From positions 124,001 to 188,000 of the forward strand of contig NZ_JAUPED010000001.1 in the NCBI RefSeq assembly GCF_030552475.1: a DNA stretch of 64,000 bases. The letters run 5' to 3'. Shown in pieces: positions 1 through 8,743 of the stretch. The notes under the pieces were generated by a model. That model was not told where the DNA came from, did not search any database, and saw only the letters and a program-made list of their open reading frames with translations. The position numbers and the translations under genes were made by a program. The stretch is from Mariniflexile sp. AS56 (GTDB lineage: Bacteria > Bacteroidota > Bacteroidia > Flavobacteriales > Flavobacteriaceae). The stretch's first letter is position 1. Every line of letters begins with the position of its first letter.

Positions 1-453
1 AACGTAGATGTTAATGGTGAAATGCACCGCTACATACCTGTGTTGGCTAAAAATGCTGGTTTTATAAAAATTACCGAAAAGGTTGTTAAACATCAAGCCA
101 GAAAATATGGCGAAACCAAATTTGGCATGAATCGTTTTGTAAATGGTTTTCTAGACCTCATAACCATCTGGTTTTTATCACGTTTCGGCAAACGCCCTAT
201 GCATTTATTTGGTGCTTTAGGCTTCATTATGTTTGCTATTGGCTTTGGCTTCGCTTTCTATTTAGGAGTCGATAAGTTATTTTTAAATAGAGCAGGAAGA
301 CTTATAACCGAGCGTCCTCAATTCTATTTATCGCTTTCAACTATGGTTATTGGCACTCAATTTTTTGTCGCTGGTTTTTTGGGTGAAATTATTTTGCGCA
401 CCAAACAAGATAAAAAACGCTACGCCATTAAAGAAGCCTTAAATTTAGAATAA
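1..453 (+). CDS. Glycosyltransferase family 2, C-terminal part (5' end outside window)
   Basis: The frame is open from base 1, so the catalytic GT-A domain lies mostly upstream of the window. The visible 150 residues include GEMHRYIPVLA, typical of the end of the catalytic domain in polyprenyl-phosphate hexose/mannose transferases (DPM1/GtrB-like). After it come GETKFGMNRF and two hydrophobic segments at about visible residues 67-94 and 105-131, which match the C-terminal membrane hairpin of this subfamily. The expected role is transfer of a sugar from a nucleotide donor to a lipid carrier at the inner membrane, for glycolipid or surface-glycan synthesis. The sugar cannot be judged from this fragment. 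The protein ends in a charged cytoplasmic tail. I see no clear terminator after the stop. Confidence 0.85.
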   Translation, partial: NVDVNGEMHRYIPVLAKNAGFIKITEKVVKHQARKYGETKFGMNRFVNGFLDLITIWFLSRFGKRPMHLFGALGFIMFAIGFGFAFYLGVDKLFLNRAGRLITERPQFYLSLSTMVIGTQFFVAGFLGEIILRTKQDKKRYAIKEALNLE

Positions 454-785
454 GCAATTACACGATCAAAACTCAAAGCAATACATAGTTTTCACTTATT
501 AATGTAATAACCAAAAAGCCTCTTAATGAGGGCAACAGTAAAAAAAACTGACTCATTTTCAATTAAAAAGACCTCTTGGATTATTAAAATATCATATATA
601 TTTTCACACAACACACCTTCACACACTCATATATTTATTAATTTTAAATAGTAAATCATGAGTAATCTTTAACACAACAGGTGAATTCTACTTTTTTTTT
701 TAATTCAACAAGAAAAATTCATTCTATATCATAAGATTTCACTTCAAATTAGTACCTTTTACCAAAATATTCTCTTACAATTTAT
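454..785. other. AT-rich intergenic region
   Basis: About 330 bases with no convincing open frame on either strand. It holds several homopolymer and AT-alternating tracts and a weak imperfect hairpin near 518-535 (GCCTC/GAGGGC). No RNA gene or repeat was recognised. Its right end leads into the promoter of the phosphoglucomutase gene. Confidence 0.6.
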
Positions 786-793
786 TACTTTTG
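786..793 (+). promoter_or_regulatory. Bacteroidota -7 promoter element of the phosphoglucomutase gene
   Basis: TACTTTTG matches the TAnnTTTG consensus exactly and ends 21 bases before the ATG at 815. No clear -33 TTTG is visible. Confidence 0.6.
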
Positions 794-814
794 AAACTTA
801 TTATTTAAGACATT

Positions 815-2545
815 ATGATACACATTGAACCAAAAATTTTAGATCGAATTAACTCCTGGTTAACCCCTACTTTTGATGCAGAAACCCAATCTATTATAAA
901 AAATAGCATTGCAAACAACCCAAAAGACATTCAAGAAAGTTTTTATAAAGACCTAGAATTTGGTACCGGTGGTATGCGTGGTGTTATGGGCGTAGGCACC
1001 AACCGTATAAATAAGTACACATTAGGTAAAAGCACACAAGGCTTAAGCGACTATTTAAACACATCATTTCCAAACGAAACACCAAAGGCAGTCATTGCTT
1101 ACGATTGTAGAAACAATAGTAAATCGCTTGCTAAATTGGTAGCCGATGTGTTTTCTGCAAACGGAATACAGGTCTATTTATTTGAAGATTTACGTGCAAC
1201 TCCAGAATTATCGTTCGCAGTAAAACATTTAAATTGCCATTGTGGTATTGTATTAACAGCATCACACAACCCACCAGAATATAACGGTTACAAAGTATAT
1301 TGGCAAGATGGTGGTCAACTAGTACCGCCACAAGATGGAGAGATTGTTAATGTTATTGATAATTTAAAATATTCAGATATTAAGTTTGAAGCAAACGATT
1401 CGCTTATTGAATATATAGGTAAAGAAGTTGATGATGCCTTTATAAATGAATCTGTTAAAAATGCAAACTTTAATACGCCTGCAGAAGCAAAAGACAATTT
1501 AACTATTGTTTTCACCTCACTTCACGGAACATCTATAACAGCAGTTCCAGAAACTTTGAAGCGAGCAGGATTTAAAAACGTTCATATTGTAAAAGAGCAA
1601 GAAGTACCAGATGGTAATTTCCCAACAGTAGCTTCTCCAAACCCTGAAGAACCTGCAGCCTTAAAAATGGCTTTAGAATTGGCTGAGAAAGTGAATGCAG
1701 ATATTGTTATTGGTACCGATCCAGACTGCGACCGTTTAGGTGTTGCGGTGCGTAATTCTGATAACAAATTACAATTACTTAACGGAAATCAGACCATGTT
1801 AATGATGACCGATTTCTTATTAAAACAATGGAAAGAAGCCGGGAAAATTAAAGGAAAAGAATTTATCGCTTCTACGATTGTTTCTACACCCATGTTAAAT
1901 AAACTTGCCGATGCTTATAAAGTAGACAGCAAAATTGTTTTAACAGGATTTAAATGGATAGCTAAACTTATTAAAGATTTCCCAGAACTTGATTTTATAG
2001 GTGGTGGCGAAGAAAGTTTCGGTTATATGGTAGGCGATTTTGTACGCGATAAAGATGCTGTTACTTCTACCCTATTAGCTTGTGAAATAGCTGCTGTAAC
2101 AAAAGCAAACGGTAGTTCTTTTTATAACGAGCTACTAAACCTATATGTAGAACACGGTTGCTATAAAGAAAAATTAGTTTCCTTAACTAAAAAAGGTATA
2201 GAAGGTGCTCAAGAAATCACACAAATGATGATTGATGCTCGTGAAAACCCTATCAAAATAGTTAACGGTTCTAAGGTTTTAAAAATTGAAGATTATGATT
2301 TATCAACTTCAAAAAACTTGATAACAGGAGAAACCTCATCTATAGACATTCCAAAATCGAACGTTATTATTTACTATTTAGAAGATGGTAGCCAGGTAGC
2401 TTTAAGACCAAGTGGTACTGAGCCAAAAATAAAATTTTATGTAAGTGTTAACACTTCATTAAATTCGGTTGCCGACTTTAGTAAAACCGAAGCTGCACTT
2501 GATGCCAAAGCCGAGGCCATTCTTAAAGACATGAAATTAATATAA
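815..2545 (+). CDS. pgm: Phosphoglucomutase / phosphomannomutase (alpha-D-phosphohexomutase)
   Basis: 576 residues, the usual length of the long bacterial PGM/PMM type. It interconverts hexose 1- and 6-phosphates in the cytoplasm and links glycolysis to nucleotide-sugar and glycan synthesis. All four family signatures are present in order. The phosphoserine loop is [16 protein letters not shown] (about residues 148-163). The metal-binding loop is [13 protein letters not shown] (about 300). The sugar-binding loop is [10 protein letters not shown] (about 394). The C-terminal phosphate-binding loop is [13 protein letters not shown] (about 530). The gene has its own promoter at 786-793 and a hairpin terminator at 2572, so it is probably monocistronic. 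Whether glucose or mannose phosphate is preferred cannot be read from the sequence. Confidence 0.95.
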   Translation: MIHIEPKILDRINSWLTPTFDAETQSIIKNSIANNPKDIQESFYKDLEFGTGGMRGVMGVGTNRINKYTLGKSTQGLSDYLNTSFPNETPKAVIAYDCRNNSKSLAKLVADVFSANGIQVYLFEDLRATPELSFAVKHLNCHCGIVLTASHNPPEYNGYKVYWQDGGQLVPPQDGEIVNVIDNLKYSDIKFEANDSLIEYIGKEVDDAFINESVKNANFNTPAEAKDNLTIVFTSLHGTSITAVPETLKRAGFKNVHIVKEQEVPDGNFPTVASPNPEEPAALKMALELAEKVNADIVIGTDPDCDRLGVAVRNSDNKLQLLNGNQTMLMMTDFLLKQWKEAGKIKGKEFIASTIVSTPMLNKLADAYKVDSKIVLTGFKWIAKLIKDFPELDFIGGGEESFGYMVGDFVRDKDAVTSTLLACEIAAVTKANGSSFYNELLNLYVEHGCYKEKLVSLTKKGIEGAQEITQMMIDARENPIKIVNGSKVLKIEDYDLSTSKNLITGETSSIDIPKSNVIIYYLEDGSQVALRPSGTEPKIKFYVSVNTSLNSVADFSKTEAALDAKAEAILKDMKLI

Positions 2546-2552
2546 TAACCCG

Positions 2553-2560
2553 TATCTTTG
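2553..2560 (+). promoter_or_regulatory. Possible -7 promoter element for the ABC exporter gene
   Basis: TATCTTTG fits TAnnTTTG. It lies just upstream of the hairpin at 2572, so a transcript starting here would carry that hairpin in its leader. The match may be fortuitous. Confidence 0.35.
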
Positions 2561-2571
2561 TTAAAAATTTG

Positions 2572-2603
2572 CATGCTTTTATGGTAACATAAAAGCATGT
2601 TTT
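2572..2603 (+). terminator. Hairpin terminator after pgm
   Basis: A perfect 12-bp stem (2572-2583 with 2588-2599, arm CATGCTTTTATG) closes a GTAA loop and is followed by TTTT. It sits 27 bases after the pgm stop. Confidence 0.7.
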
Positions 2604-2625
2604 ATAAACAGACAAATCTTAATTA

Positions 2626-4452
2626 ATGAATCAGTTTTTAAATATCCTTAAGTATGCGAAACCTTATAAAAAGTATGCTGTAGGACACATTATATCAAAC
2701 ATTCTTTATGCTTTATTTGGGGCATTATCGTTTGTGGCATTAATTCCTATGCTAGATATTTTATTTGAAAAAAATCAAATAAAACCAATAATCAAACCTG
2801 TTTATCAAGGCATTGATTCTTTAAAAGACTTTTACAAAGATTATTTAGCCTATCAAGTAAATCAATATGCTGAAAACGATCCACAAAAGGCATTACTTTT
2901 GGTGGTTAGTTTAATAATAGCTTTATTTCTTTTGAAAAACATCTTTGGCTATTTAGCTAATTACTTCATGGTTTTTTTAAGAAATGGTGTTGTAAGAGAT
3001 TTAAGAAATAAAGTTTACAAAAAAACAGTAGAGCTCCCGCTTTCTTTTTTATCTGAACAAAAGAAAGGAGATATTATGTCAAGAGTTACTGGTGACATAT
3101 CTACACTACAATATTCGATGTTACCCGTTTTAGAGCTTATTGCAAGAGAACCCTTAACCATTCTTTTCACCATTATCATGATGGTCATCATAAGCTTAAA
3201 ACTAACCATGTTCGTTTTTGTATTTATTCCTTTATCAGGGATTATCATTTCCAGAATTGGTAAAAGTTTAAAACGAAAATCAGACCGCGTTCAAGTAGAG
3301 CAAGGCGTTATTCTGTCAATATTAGAAGAAACATTAACAGGCCTTCGTATTATAAAAGGTTTTAACGCACAAGATAAGTTTAATGATAAATTCCAAGAGT
3401 CTTCAAGTCGCTCTTACCACTTTTCTAATAAATTATTTAACCGTCAAAACCTTGCCTCACCTACAAGTGAATTTTTAGGTATTTTGGTTATTTCCATTTT
3501 ACTTTGGTATGGTGGACAATTAGTTCTTGTAGACGAATCACTAGATGGTAGTTCTTTCATTGCCTATATGGGACTTGCATACAATATCATGGTGCCAGCA
3601 AAAGCCATTTCAAGAGGACTTTACAACATCAAACAGGGTGATGCTGCTGCAGAACGTATTCAGGAAATTATTGACACACCAAACCCTTTAAAAGATAAAA
3701 AAGACGCTATTACCAAAACTGGTTTCGACTCAGAAATTGTATTTAACAATATCTCTTTTAAATATGAAAAAGAATATGTTTTAAAAGACTTTTCATTAAC
3801 CATCCCTAAAGGAAAAACAGTGGCTTTGGTTGGTCAATCTGGTAGTGGAAAATCGACCATAGCCAATTTAATAACTCGTTTTTACGATGTGAATAAAGGA
3901 AGCATTTTAATTGATGGTATGGATATTCGTGATTTATCGACAAAATCTCTTAGACAACAATTGGGTATTGTAACACAAGATGCCATTCTATTTAATGATA
4001 GCATTAAAAATAATTTAAAACTAGGAAAAGATAATGCTACCGATGAGGAAGTTATTGAAGCTTTAAAAATAGCTAATGCTTGGGAGTTTGTTAAAGAGCT
4101 ACCAAACGGTATAGAAACCAATATTGGAGATGCGGGGAACAAACTATCTGGCGGACAAAAACAACGTTTAAGCATTGCTCGCGCTGTTTTAAAAAGTCCT
4201 CCTATCATGGTTTTAGATGAAGCAACCTCAGCACTCGACACAGAAAGTGAACGTTTAGTACAGGTCGCTTTAGAAAACATGATGAAAAACAGAACATCTA
4301 TTGTGATTGCACACAGACTTTCCACCATACAAAATGCCGATGAAATTGTTGTATTAAGCAAGGGTGAAATTGTAGAAAAAGGAAAACATGCCGAACTTAT
4401 TGCAAAAAAAGGAGTTTATCAGAAGCTTGTTGAAATGCAAAGTTTTGAATAA
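2626..4452 (+). CDS. ABC exporter, fused membrane and ATPase domains (MsbA-like)
   Basis: 608 residues, the normal size of an ABC half-transporter that works as a homodimer. The N-terminal 330 residues contain about six hydrophobic segments (ABC transmembrane type 1 domain). The ATPase half carries Walker A GQSGSGKST (about residue 403), the signature LSGGQKQRLSIARA (about 507), Walker B IMVLDEATSALD and the H-loop IVIAHRLST. This order is typical of lipid A, lipid or drug exporters. MsbA-type lipid A/phospholipid flipping is the likeliest role, but substrate assignment in this family is unreliable. It follows pgm in the same direction behind a terminator and has its own strong terminator, so it appears to be transcribed alone. 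Confidence 0.9.
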   Translation: MNQFLNILKYAKPYKKYAVGHIISNILYALFGALSFVALIPMLDILFEKNQIKPIIKPVYQGIDSLKDFYKDYLAYQVNQYAENDPQKALLLVVSLIIALFLLKNIFGYLANYFMVFLRNGVVRDLRNKVYKKTVELPLSFLSEQKKGDIMSRVTGDISTLQYSMLPVLELIAREPLTILFTIIMMVIISLKLTMFVFVFIPLSGIIISRIGKSLKRKSDRVQVEQGVILSILEETLTGLRIIKGFNAQDKFNDKFQESSSRSYHFSNKLFNRQNLASPTSEFLGILVISILLWYGGQLVLVDESLDGSSFIAYMGLAYNIMVPAKAISRGLYNIKQGDAAAERIQEIIDTPNPLKDKKDAITKTGFDSEIVFNNISFKYEKEYVLKDFSLTIPKGKTVALVGQSGSGKSTIANLITRFYDVNKGSILIDGMDIRDLSTKSLRQQLGIVTQDAILFNDSIKNNLKLGKDNATDEEVIEALKIANAWEFVKELPNGIETNIGDAGNKLSGGQKQRLSIARAVLKSPPIMVLDEATSALDTESERLVQVALENMMKNRTSIVIAHRLSTIQNADEIVVLSKGEIVEKGKHAELIAKKGVYQKLVEMQSFE

Positions 4453-4472
4453 TACCAAAACCTTATAAATAG

Positions 4473-4513
4473 AAAAAAGGATAGAGTCTTGGGGGCTTCT
4501 ATCCTTTTTTTTT
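4473..4513 (+). terminator. Intrinsic terminator after the ABC exporter gene
   Basis: AAAAAAGGATAG (4473-4484) pairs with CTATCCTTTTTT (4499-4510), with an extra A-T pair inside and a run of nine T. A classic rho-independent terminator. Confidence 0.9.
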
Positions 4514-4746
4514 GTTAGGTCAGATTTGGGGCCGGCTAACAACATAAGTAGGTTTCTGAAACAAACATAAAATAAAAAAACCTATTACACAAGAAAAACG
4601 GCGTTTTATCGTATTTATTTACATTTTATCGATTTTTAGATTGTCAATAAATTATAATTCAAAAATTTGAAACTTCAGTTTTAAATTAAATAAGTTCCTT
4701 TTTAAACTTTTAGTACATTTAGTAGTCTAACCTGTAAAGCGTATTT

Positions 4747-5289
4747 GTGATAGAAGAAACAGAGCTATTAGAACAATTAAAATCTGAAACACACAAAGAA
4801 CAAGCCTTTAGAGCCTTAATAACGCTTTACAAGGAGCGGTTATATTGGCACATTCGCCACATTGTAAAGTCTCACGACGATACAGACGACGTGCTACAAA
4901 ACACATTCATTAAAGTTTACAAAAACATACATAAGTTTAAAGGTGATAGTAAAATATTCTCTTGGATGTATCGTATTGCAACCAATGAATCTATTACATT
5001 TATTAACCAAAATGCAAAGAAGTTACAAATTACCAGTGAAGAGCTGCAAACATCAGCCCTAAACAATTTAACATCCGACGTGTATTTTGAAGGGGATGCT
5101 ATTCAACTTAAATTACAACATGCTATTGCTAGATTACCACAAAAACAACAACTAGTATTTAACATGAAGTATTTTCAGGAATTAAAATATTCTGAAATGT
5201 CTAATATACTAGAAACAAGCGAAGGCGCCCTAAAAGCTTCATACCACATTGCAGTAAAAAAAATTGAAACTTATTTAACTCAAGATTAA
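4747..5289 (+). CDS. ECF-family RNA polymerase sigma factor (triad 1)
   Basis: 180 residues with sigma region 2 (about residues 22-85: DDTDDVLQNTFIKVYKNI, then FKGDSKIFSWMYRIATNES) and region 4 (about 120-175: LPQKQQLVFNMKYFQ, with a helix-turn-helix in SEMSNILETSEGALKASYH). Only these two regions are present, which defines an ECF sigma factor. The start is GTG; no in-frame ATG lies upstream, and the N-terminus matches other family members. A small membrane protein and a Spy-like periplasmic protein follow closely in the same direction, forming a three-gene envelope-stress type unit. The target promoters are unknown. The upstream 230 bases are AT-rich and hold no TAnnTTTG element near the start, which would fit sigma-dependent autoregulation. 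Confidence 0.9.
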   Translation: MIEETELLEQLKSETHKEQAFRALITLYKERLYWHIRHIVKSHDDTDDVLQNTFIKVYKNIHKFKGDSKIFSWMYRIATNESITFINQNAKKLQITSEELQTSALNNLTSDVYFEGDAIQLKLQHAIARLPQKQQLVFNMKYFQELKYSEMSNILETSEGALKASYHIAVKKIETYLTQD

Positions 5290-5322
5290 ACCATTATAAA
5301 AATATGGAGTCTTATCAGTACA

Positions 5323-5823
5323 ATGAAAAAAAATAATATACATAATATAAAATCTACCGGATTTAAAGTTCCTAAAGATTATTTTGCATCGCTAGAAGCT
5401 GGAATTCTAAGTGAAGTAAAACTTAAGGAATTGGCATCCGACCCTGGTTATAAAGTACCCGAAAATTATTTCGATTCTCTAGAAGACAAAATAATTAACA
5501 CTGTTAAACCACAGAAAGAAACCAAAGTAGTAAAATTAGTTACATGGCGCAAAGCGGCCTATGCTGTGGCAGTAGCTGCTAGTTTAATTTTAACTATCAA
5601 CCTGTTTTTCACCAACACAACACCTGTTGCTATTGAAAATATAGAAACGGCAAGTATCGAAAATTATATTTTAAATGAAGATTTAGAACTAAACGAATTT
5701 GCTTCCCTGTTTACTTCAGAAGATTTATTAGACGTTCGATTAATACAAGATGGTTATAGTTCTAAAAACTTAGAGGATTATGTATTTGACCACATAGAAA
5801 TTGAAGATATCATTACAAACTAA
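5323..5823 (+). CDS. Putative anti-sigma-type membrane protein with duplicated N-terminal motif (triad 1)
   Basis: 166 residues, no named domain recognised. A short motif occurs twice in the N-terminal half: GFKVPKDYFASLE (about residues 13-25) and GYKVPENYFDSLE (about 42-54). One hydrophobic segment, AAYAVAVAASLILTINLFF, lies near residues 73-92 and would leave an N-terminal cytoplasmic part and a C-terminal periplasmic part of about 75 acidic residues. This layout, 33 bases after an ECF sigma gene, is what an anti-sigma factor would look like, with the duplicated motif as the likely sigma-binding region. That function is inferred from position and topology only. The next gene starts 6 bases after its stop. 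Confidence 0.75.
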   Translation: MKKNNIHNIKSTGFKVPKDYFASLEAGILSEVKLKELASDPGYKVPENYFDSLEDKIINTVKPQKETKVVKLVTWRKAAYAVAVAASLILTINLFFTNTTPVAIENIETASIENYILNEDLELNEFASLFTSEDLLDVRLIQDGYSSKNLEDYVFDHIEIEDIITN

Positions 5824-5829
5824 AAGAAA

Positions 5830-6255
5830 ATGAAAACACTTACAAGCCTACTATTTATATTAAGTTTTTCGCTATTAACGGTTGCACAATCGAATAGAGA
5901 TAAGATAAAGACATTAAAAATTGCCTACATCACCGAAAAATTAAATTTAAGCGAAAAAGAAGCTCAGAAATTCTGGCCTATTTATAATAATTTTGAAGAT
6001 GAAAATTCAAAATTAAGATCAGAAGCCTATGAAGCTAGAAAAAAAATTGATTTTGAAACCTTAACGGAAGAAAAGGCGCAACAAATTTTAAAAGAAAACC
6101 GCTATAAAGATAACAAAAGGCAAGATCTTGAAAATGAGTTTTTCACAAACTTAGCAAAAGTCATTTCAGCAAAAAAAATAATTCTTCTCCATAAAATTGA
6201 AGACGATTTTAAACGTAAAATGTTTGATGAATATAAAAAAAGAGGTCATCACTAA
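5830..6255 (+). CDS. Exported Spy/CpxP-like protein (triad 1)
   Basis: 141 residues with a clear signal peptide (MKTLTSLLFILSFSLLTVAQ, cleavage near residue 20). The mature part is nearly all charged helix and contains LNLSEKEAQKFWPIYNNFE, the pattern of small flavobacterial proteins often labelled sensors of ECF sigma factors and related in outline to Spy/CpxP LTxxQ proteins. Such proteins are thought to bind misfolded proteins or ligands in the periplasm and to tune a stress regulator. It is the last gene of the sigma/membrane-protein triad and ends just before a bidirectional terminator. The sensing role is inference. Confidence 0.75.
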   Translation: MKTLTSLLFILSFSLLTVAQSNRDKIKTLKIAYITEKLNLSEKEAQKFWPIYNNFEDENSKLRSEAYEARKKIDFETLTEEKAQQILKENRYKDNKRQDLENEFFTNLAKVISAKKIILLHKIEDDFKRKMFDEYKKRGHH

Positions 6256-6278
6256 AAAGGCAAACCCATTAAAAAATT

Positions 6279-6308
6279 TAAAAAGAGGCATTTAAAATGC
6301 CTCTTTTT
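6279..6308. terminator. Bidirectional terminator
   Basis: AAAAGAGGCATTT (6281-6293) is mirrored by AAATGCCTCTTTT (6295-6307), with T runs on both strands. It separates the convergent triad 1 and the propeller lipoprotein gene. Confidence 0.85.
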
Positions 6309-7361
6309 TTATTCCTTAAAACTAAGTTTTGAAATTTTACCAGCTCCTGCAGCGTAGGCTATACTATCATTTAAAAACCGAATGGTATAAAAACTTTCAT
6401 CACTTATATGCTTCCAAGAGGCTCCAGAATCATTACTATAATCAATTCCTTGAAAACCTACCGCAACTAGCTCCTTCCCTGCTCTATTTGGTATGTATTG
6501 CACACAACTTCTATAACCCGGGTTTTCGTTTTGTGCTACTAGCTCCCATGTTTTTCCACCATTAGTAGTTCGTATCTTATTTGCTGAATTAGCTTCCGGC
6601 TGGGTATAATCACCACCTATAGCAAAACCATTTAATGCATCATAAAAATCTATAGAATAAATCCCTGTGGTTTCTACTCCTTGAACTATAGGCGTTTCGA
6701 ATACTTGCCAAGTATCTCCTTTATCTGGCGAGTATAAAATTCTACTTGCTTTCCCTCCTGTAGCTACCCAAGTACGATCGCCTACTATGGCTATATTTGA
6801 ATTGCTCGCAGCAAAGGCTGCTTCACCCTCTATAGCGCTGGGCAATTTATCACAAAAAAGTTTCGACCACGTTTCACCACCATTTCTGGTAATGATAATA
6901 CTTATGCAACCATTCGTAGGATCACCTATTGCAATACCCTCTTGATTATTCCAAAAACGCATGGCATCATAAAAGGCTTTGGGATGATTTTCTTGATACA
7001 CTATCTCCATATTACCTGTATCACTGGTTTTATATAAAACCGCAGGACTTTCAATACTTAACATAAAGAAATCGGTAGCTGTATGCGCTACAGCCCTAAA
7101 ATGTAGTTTAAGACTATCTAATTCCTGCACAGAAGTCACCCAACTATCTTTTAAAGGGTTATAAAGCCCGAAAGCACCATTATTGGCCGCAAAAGCTAAA
7201 CTGCCATCATTCAACAATTCTAAAGCCCGAATGCTTAGTAACGAATCTTGCAAAAGTGTTTCTATTTCAACATTTACAATATGTCTAGGTTTAAATTCCT
7301 CCTTTTTTCCGCAGGAAACTAAACAAAGAGCACATAGCATTAAAAGACAAAGCTGTTTCAT
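6309..7361 (-). CDS. Lipoprotein with Ycf48-like / Asp-box beta-propeller
   Basis: 350 residues with a lipoprotein signal (lipobox LVSC, Cys near residue 17). The mature protein repeats the Asp-box (BNR) pattern, S/T-x-D/N-x-G-x-T-W. Examples are TRNGGETWSKL (about 158), SPDKGDTWQVF (about 211), TTNGGKTWELV (about 264) and SNDSGASWKHI (about 308). These mark a sialidase-like or Ycf48-like propeller, often annotated in flavobacteria simply as oxidoreductase. I see no catalytic residues of a true sialidase, so binding or assembly is more likely than hydrolysis. It lies 79 bases downstream of the SCO-type gene behind a weak hairpin and may be a separate unit or the tail of that operon. Confidence 0.75.
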   Translation of the reverse strand: MKQLCLLMLCALCLVSCGKKEEFKPRHIVNVEIETLLQDSLLSIRALELLNDGSLAFAANNGAFGLYNPLKDSWVTSVQELDSLKLHFRAVAHTATDFFMLSIESPAVLYKTSDTGNMEIVYQENHPKAFYDAMRFWNNQEGIAIGDPTNGCISIIITRNGGETWSKLFCDKLPSAIEGEAAFAASNSNIAIVGDRTWVATGGKASRILYSPDKGDTWQVFETPIVQGVETTGIYSIDFYDALNGFAIGGDYTQPEANSANKIRTTNGGKTWELVAQNENPGYRSCVQYIPNRAGKELVAVGFQGIDYSNDSGASWKHISDESFYTIRFLNDSIAYAAGAGKISKLSFKE

Positions 7362-7388
7362 AATTTACAATTTGGTATAAAAATAGAA

Positions 7389-7414
7389 AAGCTTCATGTA
7401 AAAACATGGAGCCT
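7389..7414 (-). terminator. Weak hairpin between SCO and propeller genes
   Basis: AAGCTTCATGT (7389-7399) and ACATGGAGCCT (7404-7414) pair with one mismatch around a four-base loop. The minus-strand side ends in a short T-rich stretch. It may be a partial terminator after the SCO gene. Confidence 0.35.
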
Positions 7415-7440
7415 TTCTGGTAAAAATCGAATCGACTAAC

Positions 7441-8136
7441 TCAAATTTCTTTTTTCAGCGCTATTACATCGGTAACTAGTTGCGCCATAGACGCTCTATT
7501 CAATCCATTATAAATACCTCTTATGTGTTTATTTTTATCAATGAGTAAGAAATTTTCAGAATGTAAAAAATCATTAATATCTTTTGGAGTGCCTAAATCG
7601 TTTTCAACAAAATATTGGTTTCGGCCTAAATCGTAAATTTCAGTTTTATCACCAGTTACTAAATGCCATTTTCCATCTATTACACCATTGTTTTCTGCGT
7701 AAGTTTTTAGAACTGGCACAGAATCTCTGGTTGGCGTTACGGTATGCGACAAAAACAAAACTTCCGCATCCTCTTTAAATTCTTCTTGAAGTTTAAACAT
7801 ATTGCCCGTCATTTGCGGACAAATACCTGGACAACTCGCAAAAAAGAAGTCGGTAATATATATTTTATTATCGAAGGAGTTTTGAGTCACCGTTTCCCCT
7901 AACTGATTTGTTAATTTAAAATCGGGGATTTTATGAAACTCTTTTTCTTCCTTACTATTTGGTATTAACCAATGCGGTGTAAAAGACTCATCGTTATAAA
8001 ACGGTAAAGACTCTACCCTACTTGTCTCTGCTTCCACACTTGGTTCTTTCTTCACTTCGCTTTTACACCCAACAACGAGTATTAATACTAAAGTAAAAAC
8101 CCAATAGAAACTTTTAATTTTTAATAACCACTTCAT
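7441..8136 (-). CDS. SCO1/SenC family lipoprotein (copper-binding thioredoxin fold)
   Basis: 231 residues with a lipobox VVGC (Cys about residue 24). The thioredoxin-like domain carries the SCO metal site, CPGIC within DFFFASCPGICPQMTG, and a downstream His in FLHSENFLLID, matching the two Cys and one His copper ligands. SCO proteins deliver copper to, or reduce, the CuA centre of cytochrome c oxidase; some act in redox signalling. Here no oxidase genes are adjacent. The gene instead overlaps the MORN lipoprotein gene by 23 bases, which implies translational coupling and a role linked to the CotH/YHYH cluster. The family assignment is firm; the partner is unknown. Confidence 0.9.
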   Translation of the reverse strand: MKWLLKIKSFYWVFTLVLILVVGCKSEVKKEPSVEAETSRVESLPFYNDESFTPHWLIPNSKEEKEFHKIPDFKLTNQLGETVTQNSFDNKIYITDFFFASCPGICPQMTGNMFKLQEEFKEDAEVLFLSHTVTPTRDSVPVLKTYAENNGVIDGKWHLVTGDKTEIYDLGRNQYFVENDLGTPKDINDFLHSENFLLIDKNKHIRGIYNGLNRASMAQLVTDVIALKKEI

Positions 8137-8743
8137 TTTCTAATTGATAACATAAGTTAGACCGTAATAAACCAAAAACACGACCGTTTTTAGCTTCATA
8201 ATTAATATACAAGGTGCCGTTTTTTAACCAAGCTTGTTGCATGCCGTTTTCATTTCCATCTACCAAACGGCGCAATTTTGATAATTGGCCGCTATCATAC
8301 CATTGCTTTTCTTCACCTTGCTTTAATCCGTTTTCATAAAAAGACGCTTCTGCTAGCACGCCATTTTCCCACCAAGATTTATAATCGCCTACCAATTTAT
8401 TTTGATGGTAGTAAGACTCAACTCTAAGCACGCCACTTTCAGACCATCGCTTAGCGATACCCTGTCTTTTTCCTTCATAAAAACCCAATCTTTCTTCTAA
8501 GCCTCCATTGGCATAAAATTTTAACGAATACCCATTATAAGGTTTGCTGTTAAAATACCAGGTTCCTTCCAACTGATTTAAAACCAGTTGACTTTTAGCC
8601 ACCTCCATGGAGTCTATAACAATAGAAGTATTTTCATCGAAAACAACACCACCATTTGAAGATGCATTATTTGAGGCTTGTTTACAATTAGTAAAACAAG
8701 CCACAAACAATAGCATTAAGAAAGATTTTATAAGTGTATTCAT
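8114..8743 (-). CDS. MORN-repeat (YwqK-like) lipoprotein
   Basis: 209 residues with a signal peptide and a lipobox-like FTNC (Cys about residue 20). From about residue 70 there are consecutive MORN/YwqK-type repeats of the form W-x-x-x-G-x-L-x-x-x-x-x-Y/F. Examples are KRWSESGVLRVESYY, KSWWENGVLAEASFY and KQWYDSGQLSKLRRL. Such repeats form beta-hairpin sheets used for binding; flavobacterial copies are often labelled antitoxin of a YwqK family without evidence. The start codon shares one base with the stop of the YHYH gene (TAATG), and the 3' end overlaps the SCO gene, so the three are almost certainly co-translated. Its role is probably structural or adaptor-like within the cluster. Confidence 0.8.
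   Translation of the reverse strand: MNTLIKSFLMLLFVACFTNCKQASNNASSNGGVVFDENTSIVIDSMEVAKSQLVLNQLEGTWYFNSKPYNGYSLKFYANGGLEERLGFYEGKRQGIAKRWSESGVLRVESYYHQNKLVGDYKSWWENGVLAEASFYENGLKQGEEKQWYDSGQLSKLRRLVDGNENGMQQAWLKNGTLYINYEAKNGRVFGLLRSNLCYQLENEVVIKN

Noticed and set aside
3882-4361. A 159-codon minus-strand frame inside the ABC exporter gene
   Set aside because: It lies fully within the ATPase domain of the exporter, has low-complexity composition and no domain signature; it is an antisense shadow.
4543-4584. TAGGTTT...AAACCTA inverted repeat upstream of the triad 1 sigma gene
   Set aside because: The loop is over 20 bases and the arms are short and AT-rich; no support as a terminator or operator.
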